Shown piece after piece: positions 1 to 12,452 of a DNA stretch of 64,000 nt. The translations under genes and the position numbers were made by a program. The notes beneath the pieces are model-generated. The model saw nothing but the letters and a program-made list of their open reading frames with translations. It had not been told where the DNA came from and searched no databases. Position 1 is the stretch's first letter. Every line of letters begins with the position of its first letter. This stretch comes from Pseudolabrys sp. (GTDB taxonomy: Bacteria > Pseudomonadota > Alphaproteobacteria > Rhizobiales > Xanthobacteraceae), in assembly GCA_022841665.1 (NCBI GenBank), contig JALHRB010000005.1, positions 1 through 64,000 on the forward strand. The letters run 5' to 3'.

Positions 1-98
1 GGCGCCGGGGTCGCGGCGGGCGGGGTCTGCGCCAGGGCCGGGACAGCGCAAAGCACCAAAGCCAGTGCGACCGGTGCCGCAAGGCGGCTGCGAGACAT
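1..98 (-). CDS. Partial secreted protein (N-terminal signal peptide only, runs off window)
   Basis: Reverse strand reads MSRSRLAAPVALALVLCAVPALAQTPPAATPAP...; typical signal peptide. Confidence 0.6.
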   Translation of the reverse strand, partial: MSRSRLAAPVALALVLCAVPALAQTPPAATPA

Positions 99-221
99 CA
101 CGGCTCTCCATTTTGCTTTTGCACGCGGCGACCCGACTCGCCCACAAAAGCCATTTTAGCACGCCACTTGGACAAACAGCGGCTATTCGCCATATAAACC
201 GGGCGGAAACCGGGCAAGATC

Positions 222-1097
222 ATGGGCGCGCTCGCCAACCAGTCCTTCGTCAAGATGAACGGCATCGGCAACGAGATCGTCGTCGTCGATCTGCGCACGC
301 GCGCCGAAAAGATCACGCCGGAAGAAGCGCGCGCCGCCGCCTCGCCCAAGGGCGCGCCCTACGATCAACTGATGGCGATCTATCCGCCGCGCACGCACGG
401 CACCGACGGCTTCATCCGCATCTTCAACAACGACGGCTCCGAAGCCGGCGCCTGCGGCAACGGCATGCGCTGCGTCGCCGACATCGTGGCGCGCGAGACC
501 GGCAAGGACGCGCTCACCTTCGAGACCACGGCCGGCATCCTCAATTGCTGGAAGGGCGCCGACGGCATGTTCACCGTCGACATGGGCGCGCCGCGCTTCA
601 AGTGGAACGAGATTCCGCTGGCGGAAGAATTCCGCGACACGCGCGCCATCGAATTGCAGATTGGCCCGATCGACAATCCCGTGCTGCATTCGCCCGCGGT
701 GGTGAGCATGGGCAATCCGCACGCGGTCTTCTGGGTCGACGACGTCAACGCCTACGACCTCGCCAAGTTCGGCCCGCTGCTCGAGAACCATCCGATCTTC
801 CCCGAGCGCGCCAACATCACGCTCGCGCACATCGTGACGCGCGAGCACATCGTCATCCGCACCTGGGAGCGCGGCGCCGGCCTCACCAAGGCCTGCGGTT
901 CGGCCGCCTGCGCGGCCGCGGTGGCGGCGGCGCGGCTCAAGCGCACCGAGCGCAAGGTGCGCGTGACGCTGCCGGGCGGCGAGTTGACCATCGAATGGCG
1001 CGCAAGCGACGACCACGTGCTGATGACCGGCCCGGTCGCGTTCGAGTTCGCCGGAAAGTTCGATCCGGCGCTGTTCGACAAGGCGGTGACGCCGTGA
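222..1097 (+). CDS. dapF: Diaminopimelate epimerase
   Basis: 291 aa; DapF motifs [17 protein letters not shown] and [16 protein letters not shown]. Confidence 0.97.
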   Translation: MGALANQSFVKMNGIGNEIVVVDLRTRAEKITPEEARAAASPKGAPYDQLMAIYPPRTHGTDGFIRIFNNDGSEAGACGNGMRCVADIVARETGKDALTFETTAGILNCWKGADGMFTVDMGAPRFKWNEIPLAEEFRDTRAIELQIGPIDNPVLHSPAVVSMGNPHAVFWVDDVNAYDLAKFGPLLENHPIFPERANITLAHIVTREHIVIRTWERGAGLTKACGSAACAAAVAAARLKRTERKVRVTLPGGELTIEWRASDDHVLMTGPVAFEFAGKFDPALFDKAVTP

Positions 1098-2320
1098 CCG
1101 TCGATGTCGTCACCTTCGGCTGCCGGCTCAACATCGCCGAGCAGGAATCCATCCGCCGCGCGGCGCAGGCCGCCGGCGCCGACGCCGTGGTGGTGAACAC
1201 CTGCGCGGTGACGGCGGAAGCCGTGCGCCAGGCGCGCCAGTCCATCCGCCGCTTGAAGCGCGAAAACCCTGAAAAGTGCATCGTCGTCACCGGCTGCGCC
1301 GCGCAGGCCGAGCCCGCGTCATTCGCCGCCATGCCGGAGGTCGACCGCGTGCTCGGCAACGAGGAGAAGTTCGAAGCGGCGGCCTGGGCGTCGCGCGACA
1401 AGGTCGCCGTCGGTGACATCATGGCGGCGAAGACGCTGCCGCCGCGCCCGGTCGAGCGCATCGCCGGCCACACGCGCGCCTTCGTGCAAATCCAGAACGG
1501 CTGCGACCACCGCTGCACCTTCTGCATCATCCCGTTCGGGCGCGGCAATTCGCGCTCGCTGCCGGCGCATGACGTGGTCGCGCAGGCGCGCAGGCTGATC
1601 GCCAACGGCTACCGCGAAATCGTGCTCACCGGCGTCGACATCACCAGCTACGGCAACGACCTGGCTGGCGCGCCCAGGCTAGGCGCACTGGTGAAGCGGC
1701 TGCTGCGCGAGGTGCCGGAGATCGAGCGCCTGCGGCTGTCGTCGCTCGACTCGGTCGAGGTCGATGCCGACCTGATCGATGCGCTCGCCAGCGAGCCGCG
1801 GCTGATGCCGCATCTGCATTTGTCGCTGCAGCACGGCGACGACCTCATCCTCAAGCGCATGAAGCGCCGCCACACGCGTGCCGACGCGGTTGCCTTTTGT
1901 GATCAGATCCGCCGCCTGCGTCCGGATATTGCTATCGCCGCCGACATCATCGCCGGCTTCCCGACCGAGACCGAAGACATGTTTGAGCGCTCGCTCGATC
2001 TCGTGGATGCCTGCGGGCTCGCCTCGCTGCACGTCTTTCCGTTTTCGCCGCGGCCCGGCACGCCGGCCGCGCGCATGCCGCAGCTCGACCGCGCGCTGGT
2101 GAAGGAGCGCGCCGGCCGCCTGCGCGAGAAGGGCGATGCCGCGCTGCGCCGTCATCTCGACGCCCAGGTCGGCGCGCGCCGCCGCGTGCTGGCCGAGATC
2201 GGCGGCGTCGGTCACACCGAGCAGTTTACGCCGGTGCGTCTTGCGACTCCGATTGCGCCCGGTACACTTCTCGACCTTGCGATTGCGGGACACGACGGGC
2301 GGCGGCTGCTGGCCGCCTAG
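1094..2320 (+). CDS. mtaB: tRNA (N6-threonylcarbamoyladenosine(37)-C2)-methylthiotransferase MtaB
   Basis: GTG start overlapping the dapF stop; [12 protein letters not shown], radical [24 protein letters not shown]. Confidence 0.93.
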   Translation: MTVDVVTFGCRLNIAEQESIRRAAQAAGADAVVVNTCAVTAEAVRQARQSIRRLKRENPEKCIVVTGCAAQAEPASFAAMPEVDRVLGNEEKFEAAAWASRDKVAVGDIMAAKTLPPRPVERIAGHTRAFVQIQNGCDHRCTFCIIPFGRGNSRSLPAHDVVAQARRLIANGYREIVLTGVDITSYGNDLAGAPRLGALVKRLLREVPEIERLRLSSLDSVEVDADLIDALASEPRLMPHLHLSLQHGDDLILKRMKRRHTRADAVAFCDQIRRLRPDIAIAADIIAGFPTETEDMFERSLDLVDACGLASLHVFPFSPRPGTPAARMPQLDRALVKERAGRLREKGDAALRRHLDAQVGARRRVLAEIGGVGHTEQFTPVRLATPIAPGTLLDLAIAGHDGRRLLAA

Positions 2321-2330
2321 GGAGAGCCAC

Positions 2331-2954
2331 ATGGGCACGAACGGGCACACGATCACCAGCATCGAGCAGCTCGAAGCGCTCTACGGCCAGCCTTCCGGCC
2401 CCGCCGTCGCCAAGGAAATCGACTACATCAGCGACGGATACCGCAAGCTGATCGAAGCGGCGCCCTTCGTCGCGATCGCGACCGGCGGCCCGGAAGGGCT
2501 CGACTGCTCGCCCAAGGGCGACGCCGCCGGCTTCGTGCGCATTCTCGACGAGCGCACGCTGGCGCTGCCGGACCGGCCCGGCAACAACCGCATCGACGGC
2601 TTCCGCAACATCCTGCGCAACCCGCACATCGCGCTTCTGTTTCTCATTCCCGGCGTCGGCGAGACGCTGCGCGTCAACGGTCGTGCCGAGATTTCCATCG
2701 AGCCCGCGCTGATGCAGAGCTTTGCGGTCAACGGCAAGCTGCCGCGCTCGGTGCTGGTCGTGCACGTCGAGACCATCTTCTTCCACTGCTCGAAGGCGAT
2801 CGTGCGTTCGAAGCTGTGGGACGAGGCGACCAAGATCGAGCGCAAGAGCCTGCCCTCGACCGGCACCATCATCGCCGAAGTGAGCAAGGGCAAGCTCGGC
2901 GGCGAGGACTACGACCGCGCCGCCCCCGAACGCATCCAGAAGATGCTGTACTAA
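2331..2954 (+). CDS. Pyridoxamine 5'-phosphate oxidase family (FMN-binding split barrel) protein
   Basis: ATG at 2331; VAIATGGPEGLDCSPKGDAAGFVRILDERTLALPDRPGNNRIDGFRNIL. Confidence 0.85.
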   Translation: MGTNGHTITSIEQLEALYGQPSGPAVAKEIDYISDGYRKLIEAAPFVAIATGGPEGLDCSPKGDAAGFVRILDERTLALPDRPGNNRIDGFRNILRNPHIALLFLIPGVGETLRVNGRAEISIEPALMQSFAVNGKLPRSVLVVHVETIFFHCSKAIVRSKLWDEATKIERKSLPSTGTIIAEVSKGKLGGEDYDRAAPERIQKMLY

Positions 2955-2959
2955 AGCCG

Positions 2960-3020
2960 CTCGTCCCCGCGAAAGCGGGGACCCAGCGCTGGATTCCCGC
3001 TTGCGCGGGAATGAACGGAG
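2960..3020. repeat. Palindromic intergenic repeat, family 1 (TCCCCGCGAAAGCGGGGA ... TCCCGCTTGCGCGGGAATGA)
   Basis: Two inverted-repeat modules; near-identical copy at 6013. Confidence 0.85.
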
Positions 3021-3038
3021 TATGTGGCTGCGCTTGCG

Positions 3039-3734
3039 CTATTCACTCCCCTTCCACCCGCACTTTGCCAGCAACTCCCCCATATGCGCCGGCACCGGCG
3101 CGGCGATCGTCACCGGCGGCTTGTTCTTGGAGATCGGCACGATCACCTCGCGCGCGTGCAGGTGCAGCGTCGGCCCGCCGGTGCGCGGCGCGCTGCCGTA
3201 GATATTGTCGCCGACAATCGGGAAGCCCATCTCGGCGCAGTGCACCCGCAGCTGATGCGTGCGCCCGGTGATCGGCTCGAGCGCCAGCCACGCGTGGCCG
3301 CCGTCGCGTCCCATCACTTTCCACGTGGTCGCCGACGGCATGCCATGCGGGTCGGCCTTCATCCACCAGCCGCGCGTCTCGTCGCGTTTCGATAGCGCGA
3401 TGTCGATGCGGCCTTGCGCCTCGGCCGGCCCGCCTTCCACCACCGCCCAATAGGTCTTGCCGACCTTGCCCTGCTTGAACAGCTTTCCGAGCAGCGCCAG
3501 CGCCTTGCGGTGGCGCCCGAGCACCAGGCAGCCGGTGGTGTCGCGGTCGAGCCGGTGCGCCAGCGCAGGCGCCCGCGGCAGGCCGAAGCGCAGCGCGTCG
3601 AAATAGTCCTCGAACGCCTCCACGCCCTTCGGCCCGCGGTGCACGGGCAGGCCGGCCGGTTTGTCGATCACCAGCATCAGCCCGTCGCGGTAGAGCAGGC
3701 GCGCCTGCACCTCTTCCGGAGTCATCATCTTCAT
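3039..3734 (-). CDS. RluA family pseudouridine synthase
   Basis: HRLDRDTTGCLVLGRHRKAL and GRTHQLRVHCAEMGFPIVGDNIYG motifs. Confidence 0.93.
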   Translation of the reverse strand: MKMMTPEEVQARLLYRDGLMLVIDKPAGLPVHRGPKGVEAFEDYFDALRFGLPRAPALAHRLDRDTTGCLVLGRHRKALALLGKLFKQGKVGKTYWAVVEGGPAEAQGRIDIALSKRDETRGWWMKADPHGMPSATTWKVMGRDGGHAWLALEPITGRTHQLRVHCAEMGFPIVGDNIYGSAPRTGGPTLHLHAREVIVPISKNKPPVTIAAPVPAHMGELLAKCGWKGSE

Positions 3735-3737
3735 TTT

Positions 3738-3842
3738 GTCATCCCGGGGCGGGCCGAAGGCCCGGACCCGGAATCCAGAGCAAAGCGCCGTGTCGCCCCT
3801 GGATTCCGGGTTCGCGAGCTTTCGCTCGCGCCCCGGAATGAC
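3738..3842. repeat. Palindromic intergenic repeat (GTCATCCCGGGGCG ... CGCCCCGGAATGAC)
   Basis: Inverted arms with internal hairpins GGGCCGAAGGCCC and GCGAGCTTTCGCTCGC. Confidence 0.75.
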
Positions 3843-3889
3843 CAGATGGGGTTCCTACACAGTCGGGGAACGGGTATCACGGGCGCCGC

Positions 3890-4819
3890 ATGAACGACAG
3901 CACACAAGGCCGGAGCTGGTGGCAGCGCCTGAGCGGGGGCCTGAAGCGCACCTCCTCACAGCTCGGCACCGCCATTTCCGACCTGGTCAGCAAGCGCAAG
4001 CTCGACGACGCCACGCTCGAGGACCTGGAACACGAGCTGATCCGCGCCGACCTCGGTCCGGCTTTCGCGGTCCGCATCGCTTCGGTGCTTGGCGAGGGCC
4101 GCTACGAGAAGGGCATCGCGCCCGACGAAGTAAAGCAAGTGCTAGCCGGCGAGATCGAGAGGGTGCTGGCGCCGGTGGCGAAACCGATGGAAATCACCAC
4201 GCGGCCCTTCGTCGTTCTGGTCTGCGGCGTCAACGGCTCCGGCAAGACCACTACCATCGGCAAGCTCGCCGCGCGCTTCCGCGCCGAAGGCAAAAGCGTG
4301 TTGCTGGTCGCCGGCGACACCTTCCGCGCCGCCGCCATCGAGCAATTGAAAATCTGGGCGCAGCGCACCGGCGCGTCCATCATGGCGCGCGCACCGAATT
4401 CCGATGCGGCGAGCCTCGCCTTCGAGGCCGTCACCGCCGCCAAGGCGCAAGGCGTGGAGGTGGTGCTGGTCGATACCGCGGGCCGCCTGCAAAATCGCGC
4501 CGAGTTGATGGGCGAACTGGAGAAAATCGTGCGCGTCATGCGCAAGGTCGAGCCGGCGGCGCCGCATGCGGTGCTGCTGGTGCTCGACGCCACCGTCGGG
4601 CAGAACGCGCTCAGCCAGGTCGAGATCTTCGGCAAGACCGCCGGCGTCACCGGGCTGGTGATGACCAAGCTCGACGGCACCGCGCGCGGCGGCATCCTTG
4701 TCGCCATCGCCGACAAGTTCAAACTACCGGTGCATTTCATCGGCATCGGCGAGGGCGTCGACGATCTCGCGCCGTTCACCGCGCGCGACTTCGCCCGCGC
4801 GGTGGTGGGATTGGAGTAG
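3890..4819 (+). CDS. ftsY: Signal recognition particle receptor FtsY
   Basis: SRP GTPase G motifs [38 protein letters not shown]. Confidence 0.97.
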   Translation: MNDSTQGRSWWQRLSGGLKRTSSQLGTAISDLVSKRKLDDATLEDLEHELIRADLGPAFAVRIASVLGEGRYEKGIAPDEVKQVLAGEIERVLAPVAKPMEITTRPFVVLVCGVNGSGKTTTIGKLAARFRAEGKSVLLVAGDTFRAAAIEQLKIWAQRTGASIMARAPNSDAASLAFEAVTAAKAQGVEVVLVDTAGRLQNRAELMGELEKIVRVMRKVEPAAPHAVLLVLDATVGQNALSQVEIFGKTAGVTGLVMTKLDGTARGGILVAIADKFKLPVHFIGIGEGVDDLAPFTARDFARAVVGLE

Positions 4820-4826
4820 GACGCAC

Positions 4827-5393
4827 ATGGCCGACAAGAAGCAGATCAACCCCACCCTCAAACTGGTCCTCGATATCGGGCCGCTGGTGCTGTTCTTCGC
4901 CGCCAATGCGAAGTTCGGCATCTATGCCGCCACCGGTGCCTTCATGGCCGCGGTGCTGATCGCGCTTGCCGTCTCCTACACAATGACGAAGCACATCGCG
5001 GTGATGCCGCTGGTCACCGCCGTGGTCGTGCTGGTGTTCGGCGGTCTCACGCTGGTGCTGCACGACGAGCTGTTCATCAAGCTCAAGCCGACCATCATCT
5101 ACACCCTTTTCGGCGCCGTGCTGCTCGGCGGGATCGTCTTCCGCAAGCCGCTGCTCGGCATGGTGTTCGATTCAGTCTTCCATCTGACGGACGAAGGCTG
5201 GCGCAAGCTCACCTGGCGCTGGATCTGGTTCTTCTTCTTTCTCGCCGTCGTGAACGAGGTGGTCTGGCGCACGCAGTCGACCGATTTCTGGGTGAACTTC
5301 AAGCTGTTCGGCGTGGTGCCGCTCACCTTCGCCTTCGGCGCGCTGCAATATCCGCTGCTGATGCGCTATGCGCGCAGCGAGGACGACAAGTAG
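4827..5393 (+). CDS. ispZ: Septation protein A / inner membrane-spanning protein YciB
   Basis: 188 aa; LVLDIGPLVLFFAANAKFGIYAATGAFM, multi-TM. Confidence 0.9.
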   Translation: MADKKQINPTLKLVLDIGPLVLFFAANAKFGIYAATGAFMAAVLIALAVSYTMTKHIAVMPLVTAVVVLVFGGLTLVLHDELFIKLKPTIIYTLFGAVLLGGIVFRKPLLGMVFDSVFHLTDEGWRKLTWRWIWFFFFLAVVNEVVWRTQSTDFWVNFKLFGVVPLTFAFGALQYPLLMRYARSEDDK

Positions 5394-5405
5394 TCGGCCC
5401 GCGGG

Positions 5406-5993
5406 CTATTTGCCCAGCGCCTTCTCGATTTCGGGCAGCAAAACGCGCTTGAGGTTGTCCGCCGTGATCGGCCCGACCAGCTTGTAGGCGATGCGGCCGT
5501 CGCGCCCGACCAGGAAGGTCTCCGGCACGCCGTAGACGCCCCAGTCGATCGACGCGCGGCCGCTCGCGTCCTGCCCGGTGGCCACGAACGGATTGCCGTA
5601 GCGGTTGAGGAAGCGCCGCGCGTTCTCGGCCGAGTCCTTGTAGTTGATGCCGACGAGTTGGATGCGCTTGTCCTTCGCCAGTTCGTCGATGAACGGCGCT
5701 TCGTCGTGGCATGGCACGCACCACGACGCCCACACGTTCACCAGGCTCACCGCGCCGTCGAACGTGGCGTTGGTGACGCCCGGCACCGGCTTGCCGTCGC
5801 GCGTCAGCCCCGGCAGCGGCGCCAGGTCGGTCGGCGGCACCGGCCGGCCGATCAGCGCGGAAGGAAGGCGCGAAGGATCGCCCGAGCCGAGCCGGAAGAA
5901 GAACAGCGCGGCAAGTGCCAGGAAGGCGGCGAGCGGCAGCAGCACGAGGATGGTGCGCCTATTTTTGCCCGACGTTCCGTCCGTCGAGGTCAT
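5406..5993 (-). CDS. ccmG: DsbE family thiol:disulfide interchange protein (cytochrome c biogenesis)
   Basis: NVWASWCVPCHDEAPFIDELA thioredoxin-like CxxC; located after ccmD. Confidence 0.93.
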   Translation of the reverse strand: MTSTDGTSGKNRRTILVLLPLAAFLALAALFFFRLGSGDPSRLPSALIGRPVPPTDLAPLPGLTRDGKPVPGVTNATFDGAVSLVNVWASWCVPCHDEAPFIDELAKDKRIQLVGINYKDSAENARRFLNRYGNPFVATGQDASGRASIDWGVYGVPETFLVGRDGRIAYKLVGPITADNLKRVLLPEIEKALGK

Positions 5994-6012
5994 GGCGCGG
6001 CCCCATCAACCG

Positions 6013-6072
6013 CTCGTCCCCGCGAAAGCGGGGACCCAGCGCTGGATTCCCGCTTGCGCGGGAATGAGCGGA
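6013..6072. repeat. Palindromic intergenic repeat, family 1
   Basis: About one mismatch over ~70 nt to the copy at 2960. Confidence 0.85.
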
Positions 6073-6096
6073 GTATGTGGTGAACGCAGCGCATTG

Positions 6097-6258
6097 TTAG
6101 TCTTTGCGGGAGCGCCGCGTGACGCCGCGCTCCTCGAGATCGCCGAGGACACGCCGCTGCGATGCATAGTCGAGCACCACCCAGGCGATCAGCGCTGCCA
6201 CCACGAAGGCGGTCAGCGCGTAGGAAGCGATGATGAAATCGGCGTGCGGCCCGATCAT
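6097..6258 (-). CDS. ccmD: Heme exporter protein CcmD
   Basis: 53 aa MIGPHADFIIASYALTAFVVAALIAWVVLDYASQRRVLGDLEERG; overlaps ccmC stop. Confidence 0.9.
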   Translation of the reverse strand: MIGPHADFIIASYALTAFVVAALIAWVVLDYASQRRVLGDLEERGVTRRSRKD

Positions 6259-6995
6259 GTGCCGGCCTCCGCCAATTGCTGCGCCTGCATCAATTGCATG
6301 GTGCGCACCCGCCGCCGCAATATCTCGTTGCGCATGGCGGCGAGATGCAGCGTCACGAACAGCAGCGAGAAGGCGAGCGCCATGATCAAGAGCGGCGTGA
6401 GGATCGAGGAATCGATGGTTGCGCCGCCCATGCGGAACACCGAAGCCGGCTGGTGCAGCGTGTTCCACCAGTCGACCGAGAACTTGATGATCGGCAGGTT
6501 GACCGCGCCGACCAGCGCCAGGATCGCCGCTGCGCGCGCGCCGCGGCCGGCATCTTCCGCGGTCCAGTACAGCGCCAGCACGGCGAGATAGAGCAGCAGC
6601 AGCACCAGCATCGAGGTCAGCCGCGCGTCCCACACCCAATAGGTGCCCCAGGTCGGGCGGCCCCAGAGCGCGCCGGTGACGAGGCAGATGAAGGTGAAGG
6701 CGGCGCCGATCGGCGCCGCCGCCTTGCCCGCGACGTCGGCGAGCGGATGCCGCCATACCAGGGTGCCGAGCGCGGCGACGCTCATCAGGCTCCAGCCGAA
6801 CATGCCGAGCCAGGCCGCCGGCACGTGCAGGAACATGATCTTCACCGTGGCGCCCTGCTGGTAGTCGTCCGGCGCGCCCATCGCGCGGTACAGCCCGACC
6901 GCGAACAGCAGCGCGGTGGCGGCCGCCAGCCACGGCAGCACGCGGTTCGCGAGCGTGAGGAATCGCGTTGGGTTGGCGAGGTCGATGATGGCCAT
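6255..6995 (-). CDS. ccmC: Heme ABC transporter permease CcmC
   Basis: FLHVPAAWLGMFGWSLM; WGTYWVWDARLTSMLVLLLLYLA tryptophan-rich heme-handling motif. Confidence 0.96.
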   Translation of the reverse strand: MAIIDLANPTRFLTLANRVLPWLAAATALLFAVGLYRAMGAPDDYQQGATVKIMFLHVPAAWLGMFGWSLMSVAALGTLVWRHPLADVAGKAAAPIGAAFTFICLVTGALWGRPTWGTYWVWDARLTSMLVLLLLYLAVLALYWTAEDAGRGARAAAILALVGAVNLPIIKFSVDWWNTLHQPASVFRMGGATIDSSILTPLLIMALAFSLLFVTLHLAAMRNEILRRRVRTMQLMQAQQLAEAGT

Positions 6996-7032
6996 GGCGT
7001 TGAATTAACCGTCCTGCCCGCCTCAGCGCAAT

Positions 7033-7076
7033 CCCGCCGCGGGCTGGCTTTGGCCCCGCCGCGGGCTGGCTTTGGC
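7033..7076. repeat. Perfect 22-bp tandem duplication (CCCGCCGCGGGCTGGCTTTGGC x2)
   Basis: Direct reading of two adjacent identical copies. Confidence 0.9.
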
Positions 7077-7127
7077 AAAACGAGGATAGCCGGGGAATAG
7101 GGCCGTTTTTCGGCGCTCCGGGCGGCT

Positions 7128-7703
7128 TCAATTGCCGTTGGCCGGCTTCTTCAGCTTGACCAGCGTTTCGAGCCCGGCGCCGAAGTCGTTGCCGGCAAAG
7201 GAGCCGCGTTGCGCCTTGATGTACTGGTAGAACGTGACATAGAGCTCGCGGCCGCGCGCGTAGAACAAGTCGTAGGAGATCTGCGGGTCGCAGATGTTCT
7301 TGGCGGCGCAATAGACGACGCCGTCGAAGAAATCCATCACCAGGCCGATGTCGGTCTCGATCTTGTTGTTGCGCACGACCATCTGCATCGTCGCCGCCAG
7401 TTTTTCCTCGTCGCTGGCGGCATCGAAGATGTCCTGCGTATGATCGATGATGACCACGTTGATCTTCTTGCGATAGTCCGTGTACGGCGTGGTGTTGAAC
7501 TGGCGGAACAGCGCCAGCGACTGCTCGATCCGTTTTTCCTGTTTGGATTCGACGTATTGCAGGGTGGCGAAGACGATACCGGACACGACGGAAATAAAGC
7601 CGACGGCCTTGGCGGCCATCACCACAATCGGCGAATCCCACCATTTGTCCCCGGCGCTGCTCTGTGACGCTGTTTTCATATTTCTGGTGGGCTGCCTCGC
7701 CAT
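7128..7703 (-). CDS. Hypothetical membrane-anchored protein inside the ccm operon
   Basis: 191 aa; one N-terminal TM (VVMAAKAVGFISVVSGIVFATLQYV) followed by a soluble domain. Confidence 0.7.
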   Translation of the reverse strand: MARQPTRNMKTASQSSAGDKWWDSPIVVMAAKAVGFISVVSGIVFATLQYVESKQEKRIEQSLALFRQFNTTPYTDYRKKINVVIIDHTQDIFDAASDEEKLAATMQMVVRNNKIETDIGLVMDFFDGVVYCAAKNICDPQISYDLFYARGRELYVTFYQYIKAQRGSFAGNDFGAGLETLVKLKKPANGN

Positions 7704-7706
7704 CGC

Positions 7707-7985
7707 TTACTGAAGCGCGCACTGGGGAAGTTTTGGATTTTTTCTGCAGATGTCGATGACGTTCTGCAACGGCACGAGGGTCTTCGCGCCGGCGCTTTCC
7801 GTAGCCCGCTCCTTCTCGATGACGTCACGCGTGGTCTGCAGCTTCTGCTCGTACCGTTCCCGATCGAGCTTCTCGTTGCCCATCTGCGCCTGTGCAGGCG
7901 CGGCGATGGCAGCGATTGCGAACAGGGCAAGAGCGCCCCGGGCGAGGAATGCGCTTGTGACACGGCTCATCGCGCGTGCTCCCAT
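7707..7985 (-). CDS. Small hypothetical secreted protein
   Basis: 92 aa with signal peptide (FLARGALALFAIAAIAAPAQAQ); 2 Cys near C-terminus. Confidence 0.65.
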   Translation of the reverse strand: MGARAMSRVTSAFLARGALALFAIAAIAAPAQAQMGNEKLDRERYEQKLQTTRDVIEKERATESAGAKTLVPLQNVIDICRKNPKLPQCALQ

Positions 7986-8039
7986 GCGGCAGCGATGACA
8001 ATCCTATCAAGAGCTTATAGACGCTGCAACCGCAGGTCG

Positions 8040-8708
8040 TCACTCCAGCCCGTGCCGCAGCGCGGCGGCGGCGGCGACCGGGCCGAGCACTAGGCTCGCC
8101 AGCGACAGCGCGCATAGGATGGTGAAAGGCGGCCCGAAAGGCGCGGGCCCGACGATGGCGGCGTTGGCTGCCGCCACGCCGAAGATCAGCACGGGAATTG
8201 TCAGCGGCAGAACCAGCACCGCGAGCAGCAGCCCGCCGCGCCGCAGCGCCACCGACAGTGCGGCGCCGATCAGCCCGATAAACGTCAAGGCCGGCGTGCC
8301 GGCGAGCAGCGTCAACGCCACGATGCCCATCGCGCGCAATTCGACATTGAGCATCAGTCCGAGCACGGGCGAGATAATCACCAGCGGCAGGCAGGTGGTA
8401 AGCCAGTGCGCGATGGCCTTGGCCGCCACCGCCGCTTCCAGCGGTAGCGGGCCCATCATCAGCAGGTCGAGCGAGCCGTCCTCGTAGTCGGTGGCGAACA
8501 GCCGGTCGAGCGCGAGCAGGCTGGCGAGCAGCGCGCCCAGCCACAGGATTGCCGGGCCGATGCGCGCGAGCAGATTGAGGTCGGGGCCGATGGCGAACGG
8601 CATCATCACGACCACGATCAGGAAAAACAGCGCGCCCATCAGCGCGCCGCCGCCGACGCGCACGGCGAGCCGCATGTCGCGCGCGACGAGAGCTGTAAAG
8701 GCGCTCAT
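8040..8708 (-). CDS. ccmB: Heme exporter protein CcmB
   Basis: MSAFTALVARDMRLAVRVGG; ATDYEDGSLDLLMMGPLPLEAAVAAKAIAHWL. Confidence 0.94.
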   Translation of the reverse strand: MSAFTALVARDMRLAVRVGGGALMGALFFLIVVVMMPFAIGPDLNLLARIGPAILWLGALLASLLALDRLFATDYEDGSLDLLMMGPLPLEAAVAAKAIAHWLTTCLPLVIISPVLGLMLNVELRAMGIVALTLLAGTPALTFIGLIGAALSVALRRGGLLLAVLVLPLTIPVLIFGVAAANAAIVGPAPFGPPFTILCALSLASLVLGPVAAAAALRHGLE

Positions 8709-8726
8709 GGGTGGCGCCTCCCTATT

Positions 8727-8817
8727 CCGCTCATCCCCGCGCAAGCGGCGACCCGGCGCGGCTGAGCCGCTTGGATCGAACGTGCTGGATTTCCGCTTGC
8801 GCGGGAATGAGCGGAGC
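8727..8817. repeat. Diverged family 1 palindromic repeat between ccmA and ccmB
   Basis: CCGCTCATCCCCGCGCAAGCGGCGACCCGG ... TTTCCGCTTGCGCGGGAATGAGCGGAG. Confidence 0.75.
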
Positions 8818-8832
8818 AAGCGGCTGGCGCGT

Positions 8833-9432
8833 TCATGGCCCGAGCCTCAGTTCGCGCGGCGCGTCGAGGCCGATCGGCCCATGCGCCGCCGTCACGATCA
8901 TGCCGCCGCCGGCGAGGTGCCCGCGCATCAGCGCGGCCAGCCGGGCCTGCGAGGGCGTGTCCAGCGCGGAGGTCGGCTCATCCAGCAGCCACACTGGCCG
9001 CTTCACCGCCACCAGCCGGGCGATTGACAGCCGCCGCCGCTGGCCGGCCGAGAGGTATCCGGCTGGGAGGCCGGCCAGGGGGGCAAGGCCGACGGCGTCG
9101 AGCGCGCTCTCGGCGTTCTGCCCTGTTCCGCCCAGAAAGGCGGTCCAGAAATCCAGATTTTCACGGACTGAAAGCGATGGCTTCAGCGCATCGTGGTGGC
9201 CGAGATAGTGGGCCTGCTCGGTCAGCGTGGCCTCGGCCTCGCCGCCTTCGAGCGCGATCCGCCCGCCGGCGATCCGCACCAGCCCGGCCAGCATGCGCAG
9301 CAGCGAGGATTTGCCGGCCCCATTGCGGCCGGTCACCACCAGGGCTTCCCCGCCCGTGAGGGCGAAGCCGAGCCCGGCGAATACCGTGCGGCCGCCGCGG
9401 ACGCAGGTCAGGTTGTCGGCGGAGAGCTGCAT
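8833..9432 (-). CDS. ccmA: Heme ABC exporter ATP-binding protein CcmA
   Basis: Walker [15 protein letters not shown]; signature [24 protein letters not shown]. Confidence 0.95.
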   Translation of the reverse strand: MQLSADNLTCVRGGRTVFAGLGFALTGGEALVVTGRNGAGKSSLLRMLAGLVRIAGGRIALEGGEAEATLTEQAHYLGHHDALKPSLSVRENLDFWTAFLGGTGQNAESALDAVGLAPLAGLPAGYLSAGQRRRLSIARLVAVKRPVWLLDEPTSALDTPSQARLAALMRGHLAGGGMIVTAAHGPIGLDAPRELRLGP

Positions 9433-9632
9433 CAGGCGAAAAGTCTGAGCATGTTTTATATCTGTTCCAGTCAATCTGGCGTCCGCCGCGAAAAGACCTT
9501 ATAAGCCCGCACTTGCGCCGACACGAAATTCGACCCGGCGCCAAGTCTCGCGCGGCGGGAAAAACCCTGTCTGCCGAGTGACTTAGACCGAGCCACCGCC
9601 GTCCTCCCCGTCCGGGAATGGAAACAGCCGAC

Positions 9633-12338
<2,706 letters not shown>

Positions 12339-12452
12339 CCCGCATTTCAGTTTGACCGTGGCGCCCTGCCCCTCACCGCGAAGTGAGTGGCAAGTGATTG
12401 ACGAAGCACCCTATAAAGCGCGTCGTCAGCCGGGGGGCATTGTGGGATCGAC

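Noticed and set aside
65-2320. 751-aa ORF suggesting a giant fusion protein
   Set aside because: N-terminal half is an out-of-frame reading of dapF; the true gene is mtaB starting at GTG 1094.
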